9,893 nt of DNA from Candidatus Rifleibacteriota bacterium (GCA_029564115.1 JAKQQP010000570.1:1-9893), one strand, 5' to 3'. Positions 1 to 6,396 are shown, counted from the first letter of the stretch. Program-made: numbers and translations. The notes: a model not told the origin generated them from the sequence alone.

Positions 1-3
1 TGA

Positions 4-384
4 TACCTGGAGACAACTTTTGGCTGGAGAGTAAACGTCGGACCCGTCTTCAACCCAAGATCCCTGAGAAACTTTCCGGTGCAGGCAAACGGCGCCGAAA
101 TTCTCAGGCTGGCCGCGATTTTCGCAAGAAAGTTAAACATAGCCGTATGCGCCCCCATTCATGATGCGTTCTTGATAGAGGCAGACGTAAGTGACCTCGA
201 AGCCCAGATCCTGAAAATGAAGTGCTGCATGGAATACGCGTCCGAAAAAGTGTTAAAGGGCTTCAGAATAGGGGTGGATGCCGAAATTTACCGCCACACC
301 CCGGCAGAAACCCGAAAAGTGCCCGAGAAAAACAGAGCAATGTGGAATCTGGTTCTGAAAATTTTACAGGAGGAAAAATGCTAA
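4..384 (+). CDS. DNA polymerase I (family A), C-terminal fragment, phage/plasmid type
   Basis: This is the C-terminal end of a family A DNA polymerase, which copies DNA by template-directed nucleotide addition. The readable frame gives 126 residues. They include a segment like the E. coli Pol I GYVETLDGRR region (here YLETTFGWR), then NPRSLRNFPVQANGAEILRL, and motif C as PIHDAFLIEA, where the Asp of the HDA triplet is the expected metal ligand. Pol I usually has HDE; HDA is, as I recall, common in mobile-element polymerases whose C-terminus also ends in a GRxMW-like segment (here NRAMWNLVL). The GTG at 79 is not a convincing start because conserved polymerase residues lie upstream of it in frame. 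The codon at 1-3 is TGA, so the frame is either broken by a nonsense change or frameshift, or it is otherwise incomplete; the exonuclease and palm regions would lie before the window. It is followed by a winged-helix gene on the same strand. Confidence 0.88.
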   Translation, partial: YLETTFGWRVNVGPVFNPRSLRNFPVQANGAEILRLAAIFARKLNIAVCAPIHDAFLIEADVSDLEAQILKMKCCMEYASEKVLKGFRIGVDAEIYRHTPAETRKVPEKNRAMWNLVLKILQEEKC

Positions 385-458
385 GGTGCGCGCTGGCGCA
401 ACACAACCTGCGCGCCTACGCACACCCGTGCAATAATATTATAATTTATTATGAATAA
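378..458 (+). CDS. Possible 26-residue linking ORF between polymerase and winged-helix gene
   Basis: This small ORF (MLRCALAQHNLRAYAHPC..., 26 residues) starts inside the last codons of the polymerase gene. A full AGGAGG at 368-373 lies 4 bases before its ATG. It ends at TAA 456-458, overlapping the first bases of the winged-helix gene (ATG 451), which has only A/T-rich sequence and no ribosome site of its own. The layout suggests translational coupling: ribosomes loaded at 368-373 finish here and restart at 451. The peptide itself has no recognisable domain and may matter only as a translated linker. It could also be chance, since the AGGAGG also encodes the Gln-Glu-Glu of the polymerase tail. 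Confidence 0.4.
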   Translation: MLRCALAQHNLRAYAHPCNNIIIYYE

Positions 459-843
459 TGAAACACCCGCGATCGACCAAACCATAGACCTTTCCGAACT
501 GACAATAACTGCAGAACATGCTCCTGCGCGACCGAGGAAAAAGCCGCCGCAGCCGAAATCCCTTTATATACCAGGCCCGATATACCTGACCGAAATCCGC
601 GAAGCAAACACCCTCGGTGGCGCCTGCCTGGCGGTATCTTTGCTGCTGCGCATGTGCAGAAACTGGCAGAAAAGCTCCGAATATGTAAAAATTGCCCCAA
701 CGATATACAGACAACTGGGGCTAAACAGGCACCAGGTGTATAGAGCTTTAAACAAGATGGAAGCTGCCGGGATGGTAGAACTGCGAAGACATAAGGGGGA
801 GGGGACCGGGGTGAAACAAATACATCAACACGATGGCCAGTAA
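451..843 (+). CDS. Small winged-helix DNA-binding protein
   Basis: The predicted protein has 130 residues. Residues 1-36 are polar and rich in Pro and Lys, probably disordered. Residues 52-115 look like a winged helix: a helix (GGACLAVSLLLRMCRNW), a second helix with IAPTIYRQLGL, a recognition helix (NRHQVYRALNKMEAAG), then the wing strand MVELRRHKGEG. The LNRHQVYRALNKMEAAGMVEL stretch is a textbook winged-helix pattern. It probably binds DNA as a regulator or replication accessory protein of the element. It follows the polymerase fragment on the same strand, and the earliest usable start is ATG 451 because an in-frame TAA lies at 442-444. There is no good Shine-Dalgarno before it, so coupling to the upstream ORF is likely. 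Two stops in a row (TAA TGA, 841-846) end it. The DNA target and exact role are unknown. Confidence 0.72.
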   Translation: MNNETPAIDQTIDLSELTITAEHAPARPRKKPPQPKSLYIPGPIYLTEIREANTLGGACLAVSLLLRMCRNWQKSSEYVKIAPTIYRQLGLNRHQVYRALNKMEAAGMVELRRHKGEGTGVKQIHQHDGQ

Positions 844-973
844 TGAAGACAAGCAAAAATGTTTGTCAGTCGCTGGTTGGCGGCAGGCCGTAAATGGCTA
901 AGCCAGGTTTCTATGTTTGTTTCGAAGCGCTTACTTTGCATTTAACCAGAGCAATGTTTTCGTCGTTCTGAGC

Positions 974-1075
974 TTAATACAGCGCCATTTCCCAGAGATC
1001 CAGATCGTATTGCCCCCCACACTGGAGTTCCTCCGTCACCTGTTTGTAAAACCCTTCCCGGTCGCTCCGATTCAT
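974..1075 (-). CDS. Possible 33-residue small protein
   Basis: A minus-strand ORF of 33 residues begins MNRSDREGFYKQ and ends QYDLDLWEMALY. An AGGGG ribosome-site-like sequence (1083-1087 on the plus strand, read in reverse) lies 7 bases before the ATG. The ATG overlaps the TGA stop of an upstream hydrophobic frame as ATGA, a typical coupling arrangement. The D-x-x-LW-x-x-AL pattern resembles the start of small accessory proteins with a repeated Leu-Trp helix, but this is a loose impression, and the reading frame stops just after that motif, as if truncated. It could be a remnant or chance. Confidence 0.3.
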   Translation of the reverse strand: MNRSDREGFYKQVTEELQCGGQYDLDLWEMALY

Positions 1076-1167
1076 AACCTGGCCCCTGCAAAAAATAACG
1101 CGAATCCAATAAAGAAGTCCAGAAAATCAATTTTCGAGGATTTTTAAGCCCTCTTGTTGTCTGGCAT
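1072..1167 (-). pseudogene. Broken small membrane-peptide frame
   Basis: Downstream of the ankyrin gene, a minus-strand frame starts with ATG at 1167-1165 (MPDNKRA), meets TAA at 1146-1144, then continues open as KSSKIDFLDFFIGFALFFAG and ARL before TGA at 1074-1072. The second part is one hydrophobic segment of membrane-spanning character. It has no ATG, GTG or TTG after the internal stop. Its stop overlaps the next ORF's ATG (ATGA). I read it as a possible decayed single-pass membrane protein, but it is short enough to be accidental. Confidence 0.22.
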
Positions 1168-1176
1168 AGAGTCGGC

Positions 1177-2943
1177 TCAGAGTTCCTTGCGATTGCCGGC
1201 TGAAGAAACAACAACCGTTGAGTTGGTTACAGTTATAGCGCCTAGTGAGTCGCAAACCCAGTTATAAGAAAAGTCAAAAGAAATGCTATCTGTCGAAATA
1301 TAATATTTCCCGCCTTCTGGGGGGAAATGCTTCATTGCGAGGCTGGCGAAATATACGTTAAAAATGGGTTTGATACAACGATAATCCATTATTCGCCTTA
1401 AAAGCTTGGTATTGGATGTGTCTAATAGTTGGTTAATCGATATATAACCCTTGTACCCAGATACAGCTCCATTTGATATGCTTTGATTGAAAGAAATTCC
1501 TGGGTCACTGGAGTTGTCTTTATTTGAATTTAAAACTGATAGCGAAAACCCGTAAGAAGTTTTGCTTAGATAGTCTTTTAATTTCGCAGAGTCTGGGAGA
1601 GGGAGAAGATTGTCTTGGTCTAAATTTGAAAACGGCTTGCTTTTTCTTTCAACGACAATATCTTTAAATATTTTGAGATGCATATCCATTTCTGGACTGA
1701 GTTTGTAAAACAATTCCTTAATAAATGGTTTTGAGTTAATTCCGATGCTAATAGCATCTGCCCGTTGATTTCGAACAAGATTTGTAACTAATACGGCATC
1801 TGGGTATACCTGTTTCCCATAAGAGAATGAAGTTGAGGGTGCGGTCGGGGGACCAAACTCTTTGCAAACGCCAGAGGCTATTTCAGTTATTTCACCAAAA
1901 GTAAATTTAATAACGCTGGTATAATCGGCTACAGGAGCATAGGTTTTAAATACTTGTACAAGCTTCCTGTCTCTAAAGCCCAGTGAATACCCTTTACATA
2001 TCCCTATCAGGTCAAAGACTTCATCTCTGCTCGGATCTTCGAGTTGAAAGTTGTCTGCTGGTTGGCCAAAAATAAACTCTTTAAAGCCGTTTTCCCTATA
2101 ATAGTCGGAGGCTGTCGTCAAAACTGCTTCAAGAGCCGGATCTGGAGATAATGGGGGTGATGATGGCTCGTAATGTTTGACAATCTGTTCTGCAGCATAC
2201 AGCAAACTATTTGCCTTCAAAGAATATGCTACTATCTGTTCTGCATCGGGTATCCCCAATTGCTTTACCCATGCAACAACTGGTTCTTCTGGTGCCATTT
2301 GAGATTCTTGTGATGCTTGATAATTCAATTTTAAAACTTTTATTAACTGCTCGATAGCTTCATTGCGATCAGCTGAAATGCTTTTTCGTAGAATTTCCTT
2401 CGTGATTGGTATTAATTCTTCTTCTTCGAAACCGCGCCCGCACATCGCGACAAAGAGAGCGGCTTCATTATCTTTATTCTTCTCGTTTATATCAATGTTA
2501 GAATTTAAAAAATAACGTACGACTTCAAGATTTTCGTTATTTTTTAATGCCAGAATCAAAGCAGTATTGTTTTCGTCATCTTTTGCCGTCAGGTTCGAAC
2601 CCCTTTCGACTAACTTCTTAATAACAGCCAATTCTGGGTTTGCTGATGCGGCACATAAGAGAGGGTTGTTTGCCGGGCCATCGGTCAGCTTCGCACCGTG
2701 ACTGCAAAGAATATCAATTATCTCTGGATCTTTGGCATTTCTTGCAGCCCAAACAATCGGAGGCTGAGTGTTCCCGCCTGTTGTATCTATAAAATTTACA
2801 TCTGCTCCGGCATCTATTAATGCTTTAATTTCTACTGCTGAAGGTGATTCCTCCATAAAAGCCTCGACAAGTCTTTTAGCATCGGCCATTTGAACGGTGG
2901 CTAAAAATAACGATATCATCAGCAGAAAACTGTATCTTCTCAT
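1177..2943 (-). CDS. Secreted ankyrin-repeat protein
   Basis: The predicted protein has 588 residues and no enzymatic motif that I recognise. Residues 1-22 form a signal peptide: MRRYS, a hydrophobic core FLLMISLFLATVQ, then an Ala-x-Ala cleavage site at ADA/K. About residues 25-190 hold ankyrin repeats, shown by units such as IKALIDAGADVNFID, PEIIDILCSHGAKL, LAVIKKLVERGSNLTAKDD and LEVVRYFLNSNIDINEKN. Ankyrin repeats usually bind other proteins. The remaining 400 or so residues are soluble-looking and unrecognised, with no membrane segment. It probably acts in the periplasm or outside the cell. The start is well set by GAGGAT about 8 bases before the ATG. The gene is visibly richer in A and T than the recombination genes beside it, and it has its own promoter and an upstream terminator, so it is likely independently acquired cargo. 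The operon partners on the same strand end before it. Confidence 0.88.
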   Translation of the reverse strand: MRRYSFLLMISLFLATVQMADAKRLVEAFMEESPSAVEIKALIDAGADVNFIDTTGGNTQPPIVWAARNAKDPEIIDILCSHGAKLTDGPANNPLLCAASANPELAVIKKLVERGSNLTAKDDENNTALILALKNNENLEVVRYFLNSNIDINEKNKDNEAALFVAMCGRGFEEEELIPITKEILRKSISADRNEAIEQLIKVLKLNYQASQESQMAPEEPVVAWVKQLGIPDAEQIVAYSLKANSLLYAAEQIVKHYEPSSPPLSPDPALEAVLTTASDYYRENGFKEFIFGQPADNFQLEDPSRDEVFDLIGICKGYSLGFRDRKLVQVFKTYAPVADYTSVIKFTFGEITEIASGVCKEFGPPTAPSTSFSYGKQVYPDAVLVTNLVRNQRADAISIGINSKPFIKELFYKLSPEMDMHLKIFKDIVVERKSKPFSNLDQDNLLPLPDSAKLKDYLSKTSYGFSLSVLNSNKDNSSDPGISFNQSISNGAVSGYKGYISINQLLDTSNTKLLRRIMDYRCIKPIFNVYFASLAMKHFPPEGGKYYISTDSISFDFSYNWVCDSLGAITVTNSTVVVSSAGNRKEL

Positions 2944-2967
2944 AGTTTATCCTCAACTTTAGCAGAT

Positions 2968-2996
2968 AATATAATGCCATTTATGGCTTTCTGTAA
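2968..2996 (-). promoter_or_regulatory. Promoter of the ankyrin gene with internal palindrome
   Basis: Read on the minus strand, TTACAG (2996-2991), a 17-base spacer and TATATT (2973-2968) form a sigma-70-like promoter about 25 bases before the ankyrin ATG. The spacer contains the inverted repeat GCCAT-AA-ATGGC (2976-2987), which sits where a repressor or activator could act. The sequence shows the boxes; regulation is inferred. Confidence 0.5.
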
Positions 2997-3046
2997 GATC
3001 CCAATTATAATATCAGATTTCAATGAAGGGCGCAAAAAACAATGCT

Positions 3047-3071
3047 AAAAAACGGGTCAGTGTCGACCCGT
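3047..3071 (-). terminator. Intrinsic terminator of the recombination operon
   Basis: On the minus strand, a perfect 7-base stem ACGGGTC / GACCCGT (3071-3065 with 3058-3052) closes a 6-base loop and is followed by six T residues. It lies 13 bases after the nuclease stop codon, so it ends the DUF932-erf-nuclease transcript before the ankyrin promoter. Confidence 0.85.
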
Positions 3072-3084
3072 AAAGATTTCGGGC

Positions 3085-3939
3085 TTATTCTTCAGCAGCC
3101 AAAGGCGCCTCACGCTGATACTGTTCGCAGAATGGAGCAGCAGGGCAGTAAGATTCGCAACGTATGCTTTTGCCTGGGCGGAAGACAAGGCGGTGCTTGT
3201 CGCCGGCGTTTTTGCATGCGGCCTCTGCTTCAGCTTCATCTTCGAACAGCTTTACTGCGGTCTTTCTGCCTTCTTTCATCAGGGCGAAGATGTTAGGGGT
3301 CTGCCACCGCTCTTCTGCTGAACATTCTGGTAATTTATCGCGGGCGGCCTGGTGAAGGCGAATGCGTTCGTCGATATACTCTTCGCATTTTTCCTCGCTC
3401 CAGAGCGGAATTTCGATTACCACAACCGGCTGAGTCGGATAATCTGAGCTGCGCTGAGCCTGACTTTTGCTCCAGTCGCGCAAGATTACTACGATCTGCA
3501 ACTGACTGACTGCATAGCCGTGTTCGCGAAGCAGTGTTGCCAGAATGTTCATCTGGGCAATCCACTCTGATCTTGAACCGTTTTTCACTGAATAGCATGA
3601 CGTTACCTTATAGTCACTGAGTATTCCAGACACCGGATCAAACCTGTCAAACTGCCCGGAAATTTTCCAGCCCTGGCGTTCGACGGTAAGCCGGGTTTCT
3701 GTGTCGGCTTCCATTTCAGCCCTGTCGAGAATGACATGCATCGCCTGGCCAAACAATGACCATACCCGGTCAGCGGCGTCTTCCTTGAGGTCTTTGTAAT
3801 GCGCCCTTTCGAGTGCAACTTTTCTGGGCGGCGAAATTAAGCGGGTTACGCTGATGTCACACGGCCCGGAAGTATAAGGATCATTTCTGATCGCGTTAAC
3901 GATAGATTGCGGGAGATTGAACTTGTTGGTGATCTGCAT
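3085..3939 (-). CDS. PD-(D/E)XK nuclease, Cas4/RecB-like, with Fe-S cysteines
   Basis: A 284-residue predicted DNA exonuclease of the phage recombination type. The N-terminus has the pattern SVTRLISPPRKVALERAH, and the PD-(D/E)XK core is visible: His68 in LFGQAMH, Asp98 in SGQFDRFD, Asp109-Tyr-Lys111 in ILSDYKVTS, and Gln129 in WIAQMNIL, matching the RecB-family Q motif. Cys261, Cys265 and Cys271 (RCESYCPAAPFCEQY) together with Cys27 have the one-plus-three spacing seen in Cas4 and AddB, where four cysteines hold a 4Fe-4S cluster. It would resect double-stranded ends so that the ERF protein can load on single strands. The ATG is one base after the erf stop (TGA c ATG), and its AAGGAGG ribosome site lies inside the end of erf, so the two are translationally coupled. 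The terminator follows. The length fits the family. There is no cas1 or cas2 nearby, so this is not a CRISPR adaptation gene. Confidence 0.88.
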   Translation of the reverse strand: MQITNKFNLPQSIVNAIRNDPYTSGPCDISVTRLISPPRKVALERAHYKDLKEDAADRVWSLFGQAMHVILDRAEMEADTETRLTVERQGWKISGQFDRFDPVSGILSDYKVTSCYSVKNGSRSEWIAQMNILATLLREHGYAVSQLQIVVILRDWSKSQAQRSSDYPTQPVVVIEIPLWSEEKCEEYIDERIRLHQAARDKLPECSAEERWQTPNIFALMKEGRKTAVKLFEDEAEAEAACKNAGDKHRLVFRPGKSIRCESYCPAAPFCEQYQREAPLAAEE

Positions 3940-3940
3940 G

Positions 3941-4690
3941 TCAGGCAGCCTCCTTCATTTCAAGGTCTTTGCTGAATGCATCGATGATGGTATCGATATC
4001 TGAATCCTTGATCTCGGCAGATTCCTTGATGGGTCGACCAATGCCGATGAGCTTGCCGATAACGGCTTTCATTTCCTCGGGTGTCTGGCCGAGCTTCGCA
4101 GAGAGATTAAACAACATTCTGATTTTCTGCACCCTTTTCTGGGTCTGTTCGGCCACTTTATCCGACTTCTGGGGCGACTTTTCACCCTTTTCAGCTGATT
4201 CTGCTTTCGGGTTGCTGATGCGGGTTTTCTTGTGCTCATCAAGATTGGTTACCTGCGCAGGCTTTGCTGCTTTCTGAGCATTCTCTTTCGCCTGGCTTCT
4301 GGGCATCGCTGCCTCTGCGTCATCATCTTCATCTGATACAACACCGGCAAGGCTGGCGAGAGAATAGCGCCGGGCATAGGTTATGGCCGAACCGATAGCC
4401 TGGGGGCTGTCCTTGATTATGTTCATCGAAAGCTGATCGCTGATGAACTCCCCCGATGCGTGAATAAGCATGGTGGTTACAATAACGCGATCTTCAACTA
4501 CTGAAGTCCCCTGAACGATGGCGATCTGGTTCTGTGAGAGCGCGGTGCGACATGATTCCATGATGCTGGCAAGTGTCGCATACTTGCTTCTGAAATGCGG
4601 GTTGGTCGCGTCAAAACCCGCCGGTTTCATATCACCCTGAGCTTTAGCCAGGGCCTCTGACAATTTTCCGATTGTTTCACTTCTTTCCAT
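3941..4690 (-). CDS. erf: ERF-family single-strand DNA annealing recombinase
   Basis: A 249-residue ERF-superfamily protein. Members anneal complementary single strands and promote recombination or circularisation of phage DNA. Residues 1-128 carry the family core: NPHFRSKYATLASIMESCR (30-48), VTTMLIHASGEFI (71-83), and the signature QAIGSAITYARRYSLASLAG (97-116), followed by the acidic DEDDDAEAA. Residues 130-185 form a Lys/Ala/Glu-rich linker that is probably disordered. Residues 185-249 form a helical C-terminal domain (MLFNLSAKLGQTPEEMKAV...) of the type often fused to ERF and likely used for protein contacts. The start is firm: AGGAGG (4702-4697) lies six bases before the ATG. It is co-transcribed with the downstream nuclease, one base away. 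A terminator-like hairpin stands just upstream between it and the DUF932 gene, so its level may be set separately. Confidence 0.93.
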   Translation of the reverse strand: MERSETIGKLSEALAKAQGDMKPAGFDATNPHFRSKYATLASIMESCRTALSQNQIAIVQGTSVVEDRVIVTTMLIHASGEFISDQLSMNIIKDSPQAIGSAITYARRYSLASLAGVVSDEDDDAEAAMPRSQAKENAQKAAKPAQVTNLDEHKKTRISNPKAESAEKGEKSPQKSDKVAEQTQKRVQKIRMLFNLSAKLGQTPEEMKAVIGKLIGIGRPIKESAEIKDSDIDTIIDAFSKDLEMKEAA

Positions 4691-4703
4691 ATGGTTCCTC
4701 CTG

Positions 4704-4742
4704 AAAATAAAAGGGGGAGCAGCTCTCGATGGCCACTCCCCC
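4704..4742 (-). terminator. Terminator-like hairpin between DUF932 gene and erf
   Basis: On the minus strand, a perfect 7-base stem GGGGGAG / CTCCCCC (4742-4736 with 4719-4713) with a 16-base loop is followed by TTTTATTTT (4712-4704). The erf ribosome site AGGAGG starts only one base later. It lies 15 bases after the DUF932 stop codon. It has the look of an intrinsic terminator but sits inside an operon, so it may be a partial terminator, an attenuator or an mRNA-stabilising hairpin. Confidence 0.7.
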
Positions 4743-4757
4743 GACTAACGGAAATAT

Positions 4758-5777
4758 TCACGCAGCATTGGCAATATATTCCGCTGCTGCGTCTTCGAGC
4801 TGCTTGCGCTCTTCGGGTATAAGGTCGAGCTGCTCATGCGTCTGGAAATCTGTAACCGCCTGGGCAACGCCGAACATGGTGTCATGCGGTTCCTTGTTGT
4901 AGGCGAGCATGAAAGGCTCTACAAGTTTGGCGGGCATGTGAGCCTTTCTGATAATGCTTTCTATGGCATGCTGAGGATTGGCGATACGCTTTTCCTGAGA
5001 CTGCCTGAGGTTGTTTACTGCGATGCTGAGCCTTTCGGGAACATGCTGCAGAATATGAGAAATCTGGTTCCAGAGATCTGCTTCCGGTCTGCCGCTGTGG
5101 CGGCGTCTGAGGAGAGTCGCGCCCGCTACTGGAGCCGTCATACCATTAGTGCAGACAAGACGCATCAAATGAAGACTGATGCTTAGGCTGGCGTAGCCAA
5201 CCCCGGAATTCTGGATAAGAATGCCGCCCCAGATAGTGCCAACAGCTGAACTGCCTTTGTTATCAACGGGCTCGCCGATTCTTATCGAATACGATACCGT
5301 CTTGTCGGTAAAGTTTGCCCGGATAACGGGGATCTGGCTGTCGCCCTGCTGAATCGAATGCAAAATCAGATTGCTGAGCATCGAGTCTGATACTGCACTG
5401 TAGGTCGGGCTGACAAATGCTTTAATCGCTCCGTCAGCATTTGCGTCTGTAAGGTCAGTCAGTCTGAGTTTGATCTGACCGGTGGCGCGATTGAAGCGCC
5501 TGTTGAGTTCGTATGCTTTTTCGTCATTGCTGGCGTTTTCGAACCAGCGGTCAAATCTGACACCGAGAAGATTGGCAATCTGCCTTCGACTCCATGGCGT
5601 GAGGGCATAGTTACCTTCGCCCGGAACGATGATATTGAGGTCGTCGTTCATTTTGAGATCCGAAAGATTCGTGATTATATCGGGCCTGTCGTGGGATTCC
5701 ACGATTCCGATATGTTCTGCAAGGGTCTGCAGAGTCATGGGTCTGTTTTCTTTAAGGGCATTAAACCTGAATTCCAT
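4758..5777 (-). CDS. DUF932 phage/plasmid-like protein
   Basis: A 339-residue member of the DUF932 (phage/plasmid-like TIGR03299) group. These proteins are common in phage and plasmid replication and recombination modules, but their molecular role is not established. Recognisable parts are AFVSPTYSAVSDSMLSNLI (about 123-141), a strand-rich central region with SYSIRIGEPVDNKG and GILIQNSGVGYASLSISLHL, and the hallmark MRLVCTNGMTAPV (about 210-222). The C-terminal third is helical and charged. There is no signal peptide or membrane segment, so it is cytoplasmic. The start is supported by AAAGGAG upstream of the ATG. It is the first gene of the minus-strand operon, followed by erf and the nuclease, a combination that points to a single-strand annealing recombination pathway. 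It faces away from the four-gene plus-strand operon across a shared control region. Confidence 0.87.
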   Translation of the reverse strand: MEFRFNALKENRPMTLQTLAEHIGIVESHDRPDIITNLSDLKMNDDLNIIVPGEGNYALTPWSRRQIANLLGVRFDRWFENASNDEKAYELNRRFNRATGQIKLRLTDLTDANADGAIKAFVSPTYSAVSDSMLSNLILHSIQQGDSQIPVIRANFTDKTVSYSIRIGEPVDNKGSSAVGTIWGGILIQNSGVGYASLSISLHLMRLVCTNGMTAPVAGATLLRRRHSGRPEADLWNQISHILQHVPERLSIAVNNLRQSQEKRIANPQHAIESIIRKAHMPAKLVEPFMLAYNKEPHDTMFGVAQAVTDFQTHEQLDLIPEERKQLEDAAAEYIANAA

Positions 5778-5821
5778 AAACCTTTCTCCTTTATAAATTT
5801 AACTTGCATCAGAGTGCCTGT

Positions 5822-5850
5822 TTCATAACCAAACGATCATGTGTAGCCAA
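5822..5850 (-). promoter_or_regulatory. Candidate promoter for the DUF932-erf-nuclease operon
   Basis: On the minus strand, TTGGCT (5850-5845), a 17-base spacer and TATGAA (5827-5822) make a sigma-70-like pair that would start RNA about 38 bases before the DUF932 ATG. The -10 box is imperfect; it is the best candidate I can see in the 208-base divergent region. Confidence 0.4.
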
Positions 5851-5893
5851 CCTTCGCATATCGAAAATATGACGTAGTTGATCACTCCAAAGT

Positions 5894-5940
5894 CTTATAA
5901 CAGAAAACAAGCTATTTTCCTGTTATAAGGCTTATGTAAG
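5894..5940. repeat. Inverted repeat in the divergent control region
   Basis: CTTATAACAG (5894-5903) and CTGTTATAAG (5920-5929) are exact reverse complements. The pairing continues inward as AAAA with TTTT after a single unpaired C, giving about 14 paired bases. A further near-palindrome CTTATGTAAG (5931-5940) repeats the outer half-site. Its position between two divergent operons suggests an operator for a dimeric repressor, perhaps controlling both directions. A smaller repeat, CATAT-CGAAA-ATATG, is at 5857-5871. No flanking T-run supports a terminator. Confidence 0.7.
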
Positions 5941-5985
5941 GATGACAGCCCTTACCCATTTCTCATCAAAACAGGAGGCAGGTAT

Positions 5986-6396
5986 ATGACCGAAATCATA
6001 ATCGTTCCGCGCGATTCGCAGACCCAGAACTCTTCTGGCCTGCTGCATTCGCTACCGCTGGCACAGATCGTTTCGTGCGCCGGAAAGTGCGCCGAGCTAT
6101 GGTTCCAGGCAAAGCAAATGGAACAGCAATGCCAGGTGCAACAGACCACCATGTGGAATTCAACTGTTCAAGAGCTTGGACGCCGCAATCAGGAAAACAT
6201 TGAATTCGTCGAGAATTCCCGGCTGCTTAGAACAATTCTGAAGCCGCTCGCTGAGGCAGAAGGGAAACGACTACTCAGGCGAAAAAATCAGGCGCAGGAT
6301 GATACCGACAATTCGATCTGGTCGAAAGTTCTGCAGATTCTCGGCCTGGCAAAAAGGCCAGAAAGGAAAACACGCCATGGAAAGCCTACAACCTAA
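5986..6396 (+). CDS. Unknown helical protein, first gene of four-gene cassette
   Basis: I do not recognise this 136-residue protein. After a short polar start (MTEIIIVPRDSQTQ) comes a modestly hydrophobic segment, GLLHSLPLAQIVSCAG (18-33), then a long helical, Gln- and Glu-rich stretch (CAELWFQAKQMEQQCQ... to about residue 95) likely to form coiled coil, then a basic tail with IWSKVLQILGL and RKTRHGKPTT. The start is well supported: AGGAGG at 5973-5978, seven bases before the ATG. It overlaps the next gene by 20 bases. The LLHS-LPLAQIV segment lines up with LLWSILPAIGIV of the third gene, suggesting a shared origin. It probably acts as part of a complex with its neighbours; cellular location is uncertain because the hydrophobic stretch is weak. 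Confidence 0.75.
   Translation: MTEIIIVPRDSQTQNSSGLLHSLPLAQIVSCAGKCAELWFQAKQMEQQCQVQQTTMWNSTVQELGRRNQENIEFVENSRLLRTILKPLAEAEGKRLLRRKNQAQDDTDNSIWSKVLQILGLAKRPERKTRHGKPTT

Larger units (their letters stand above)
844..1176. other. Convergent intergenic stretch, no confident gene
   Basis: This gap of about 330 bases lies between the end of the plus-strand winged-helix gene and the end of the minus-strand ankyrin gene. No convincing intrinsic terminator is visible for either. An 11-base palindrome, TGGCTAAGCCA, occurs at 895-905, and GAAAAT-CA-ATTTTC lies near 1121-1135. The longer open frames here (for example 917-1147 plus) have no ribosome site and an implausible composition, so I leave them out. 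The minus strand holds a tiny ORF with a ribosome site and a broken hydrophobic frame, listed separately. Confidence 0.6.

Noticed and set aside
79..81. GTG as the true start of the polymerase gene
   Set aside because: Conserved polymerase residues (FNPRSLRNFP and YLETTFGWR) are encoded in frame upstream of it, so the protein is a fragment of a longer one.
1..384. Alternative genetic code with TGA read as glycine or tryptophan
   Set aside because: TGA ends several intact genes here (for example at 1177, 3941, 4758 and 7049), so the standard bacterial code applies.
917..1147. A 76-residue plus-strand ORF in the convergent gap
   Set aside because: It has no ribosome site and no domain, and the minus strand has a better-supported small ORF in the same stretch.
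3085..3939. CRISPR adaptation gene cas4
   Set aside because: No repeats, cas1 or cas2 are present; linkage to erf and a DUF932 gene indicates a phage-type recombination nuclease.
4836..5186. A 116-residue plus-strand ORF opposite the DUF932 gene
   Set aside because: It is a shadow frame of a well-supported family protein with no ribosome site of its own.
6299..6376. Longer N-terminus for the 59-residue gene, and likewise 6426-6548 for the 166-residue gene
   Set aside because: The extensions overlap upstream coding frames and lack ribosome sites, while AAAGGA and AGGAGG precede the later ATG codons.
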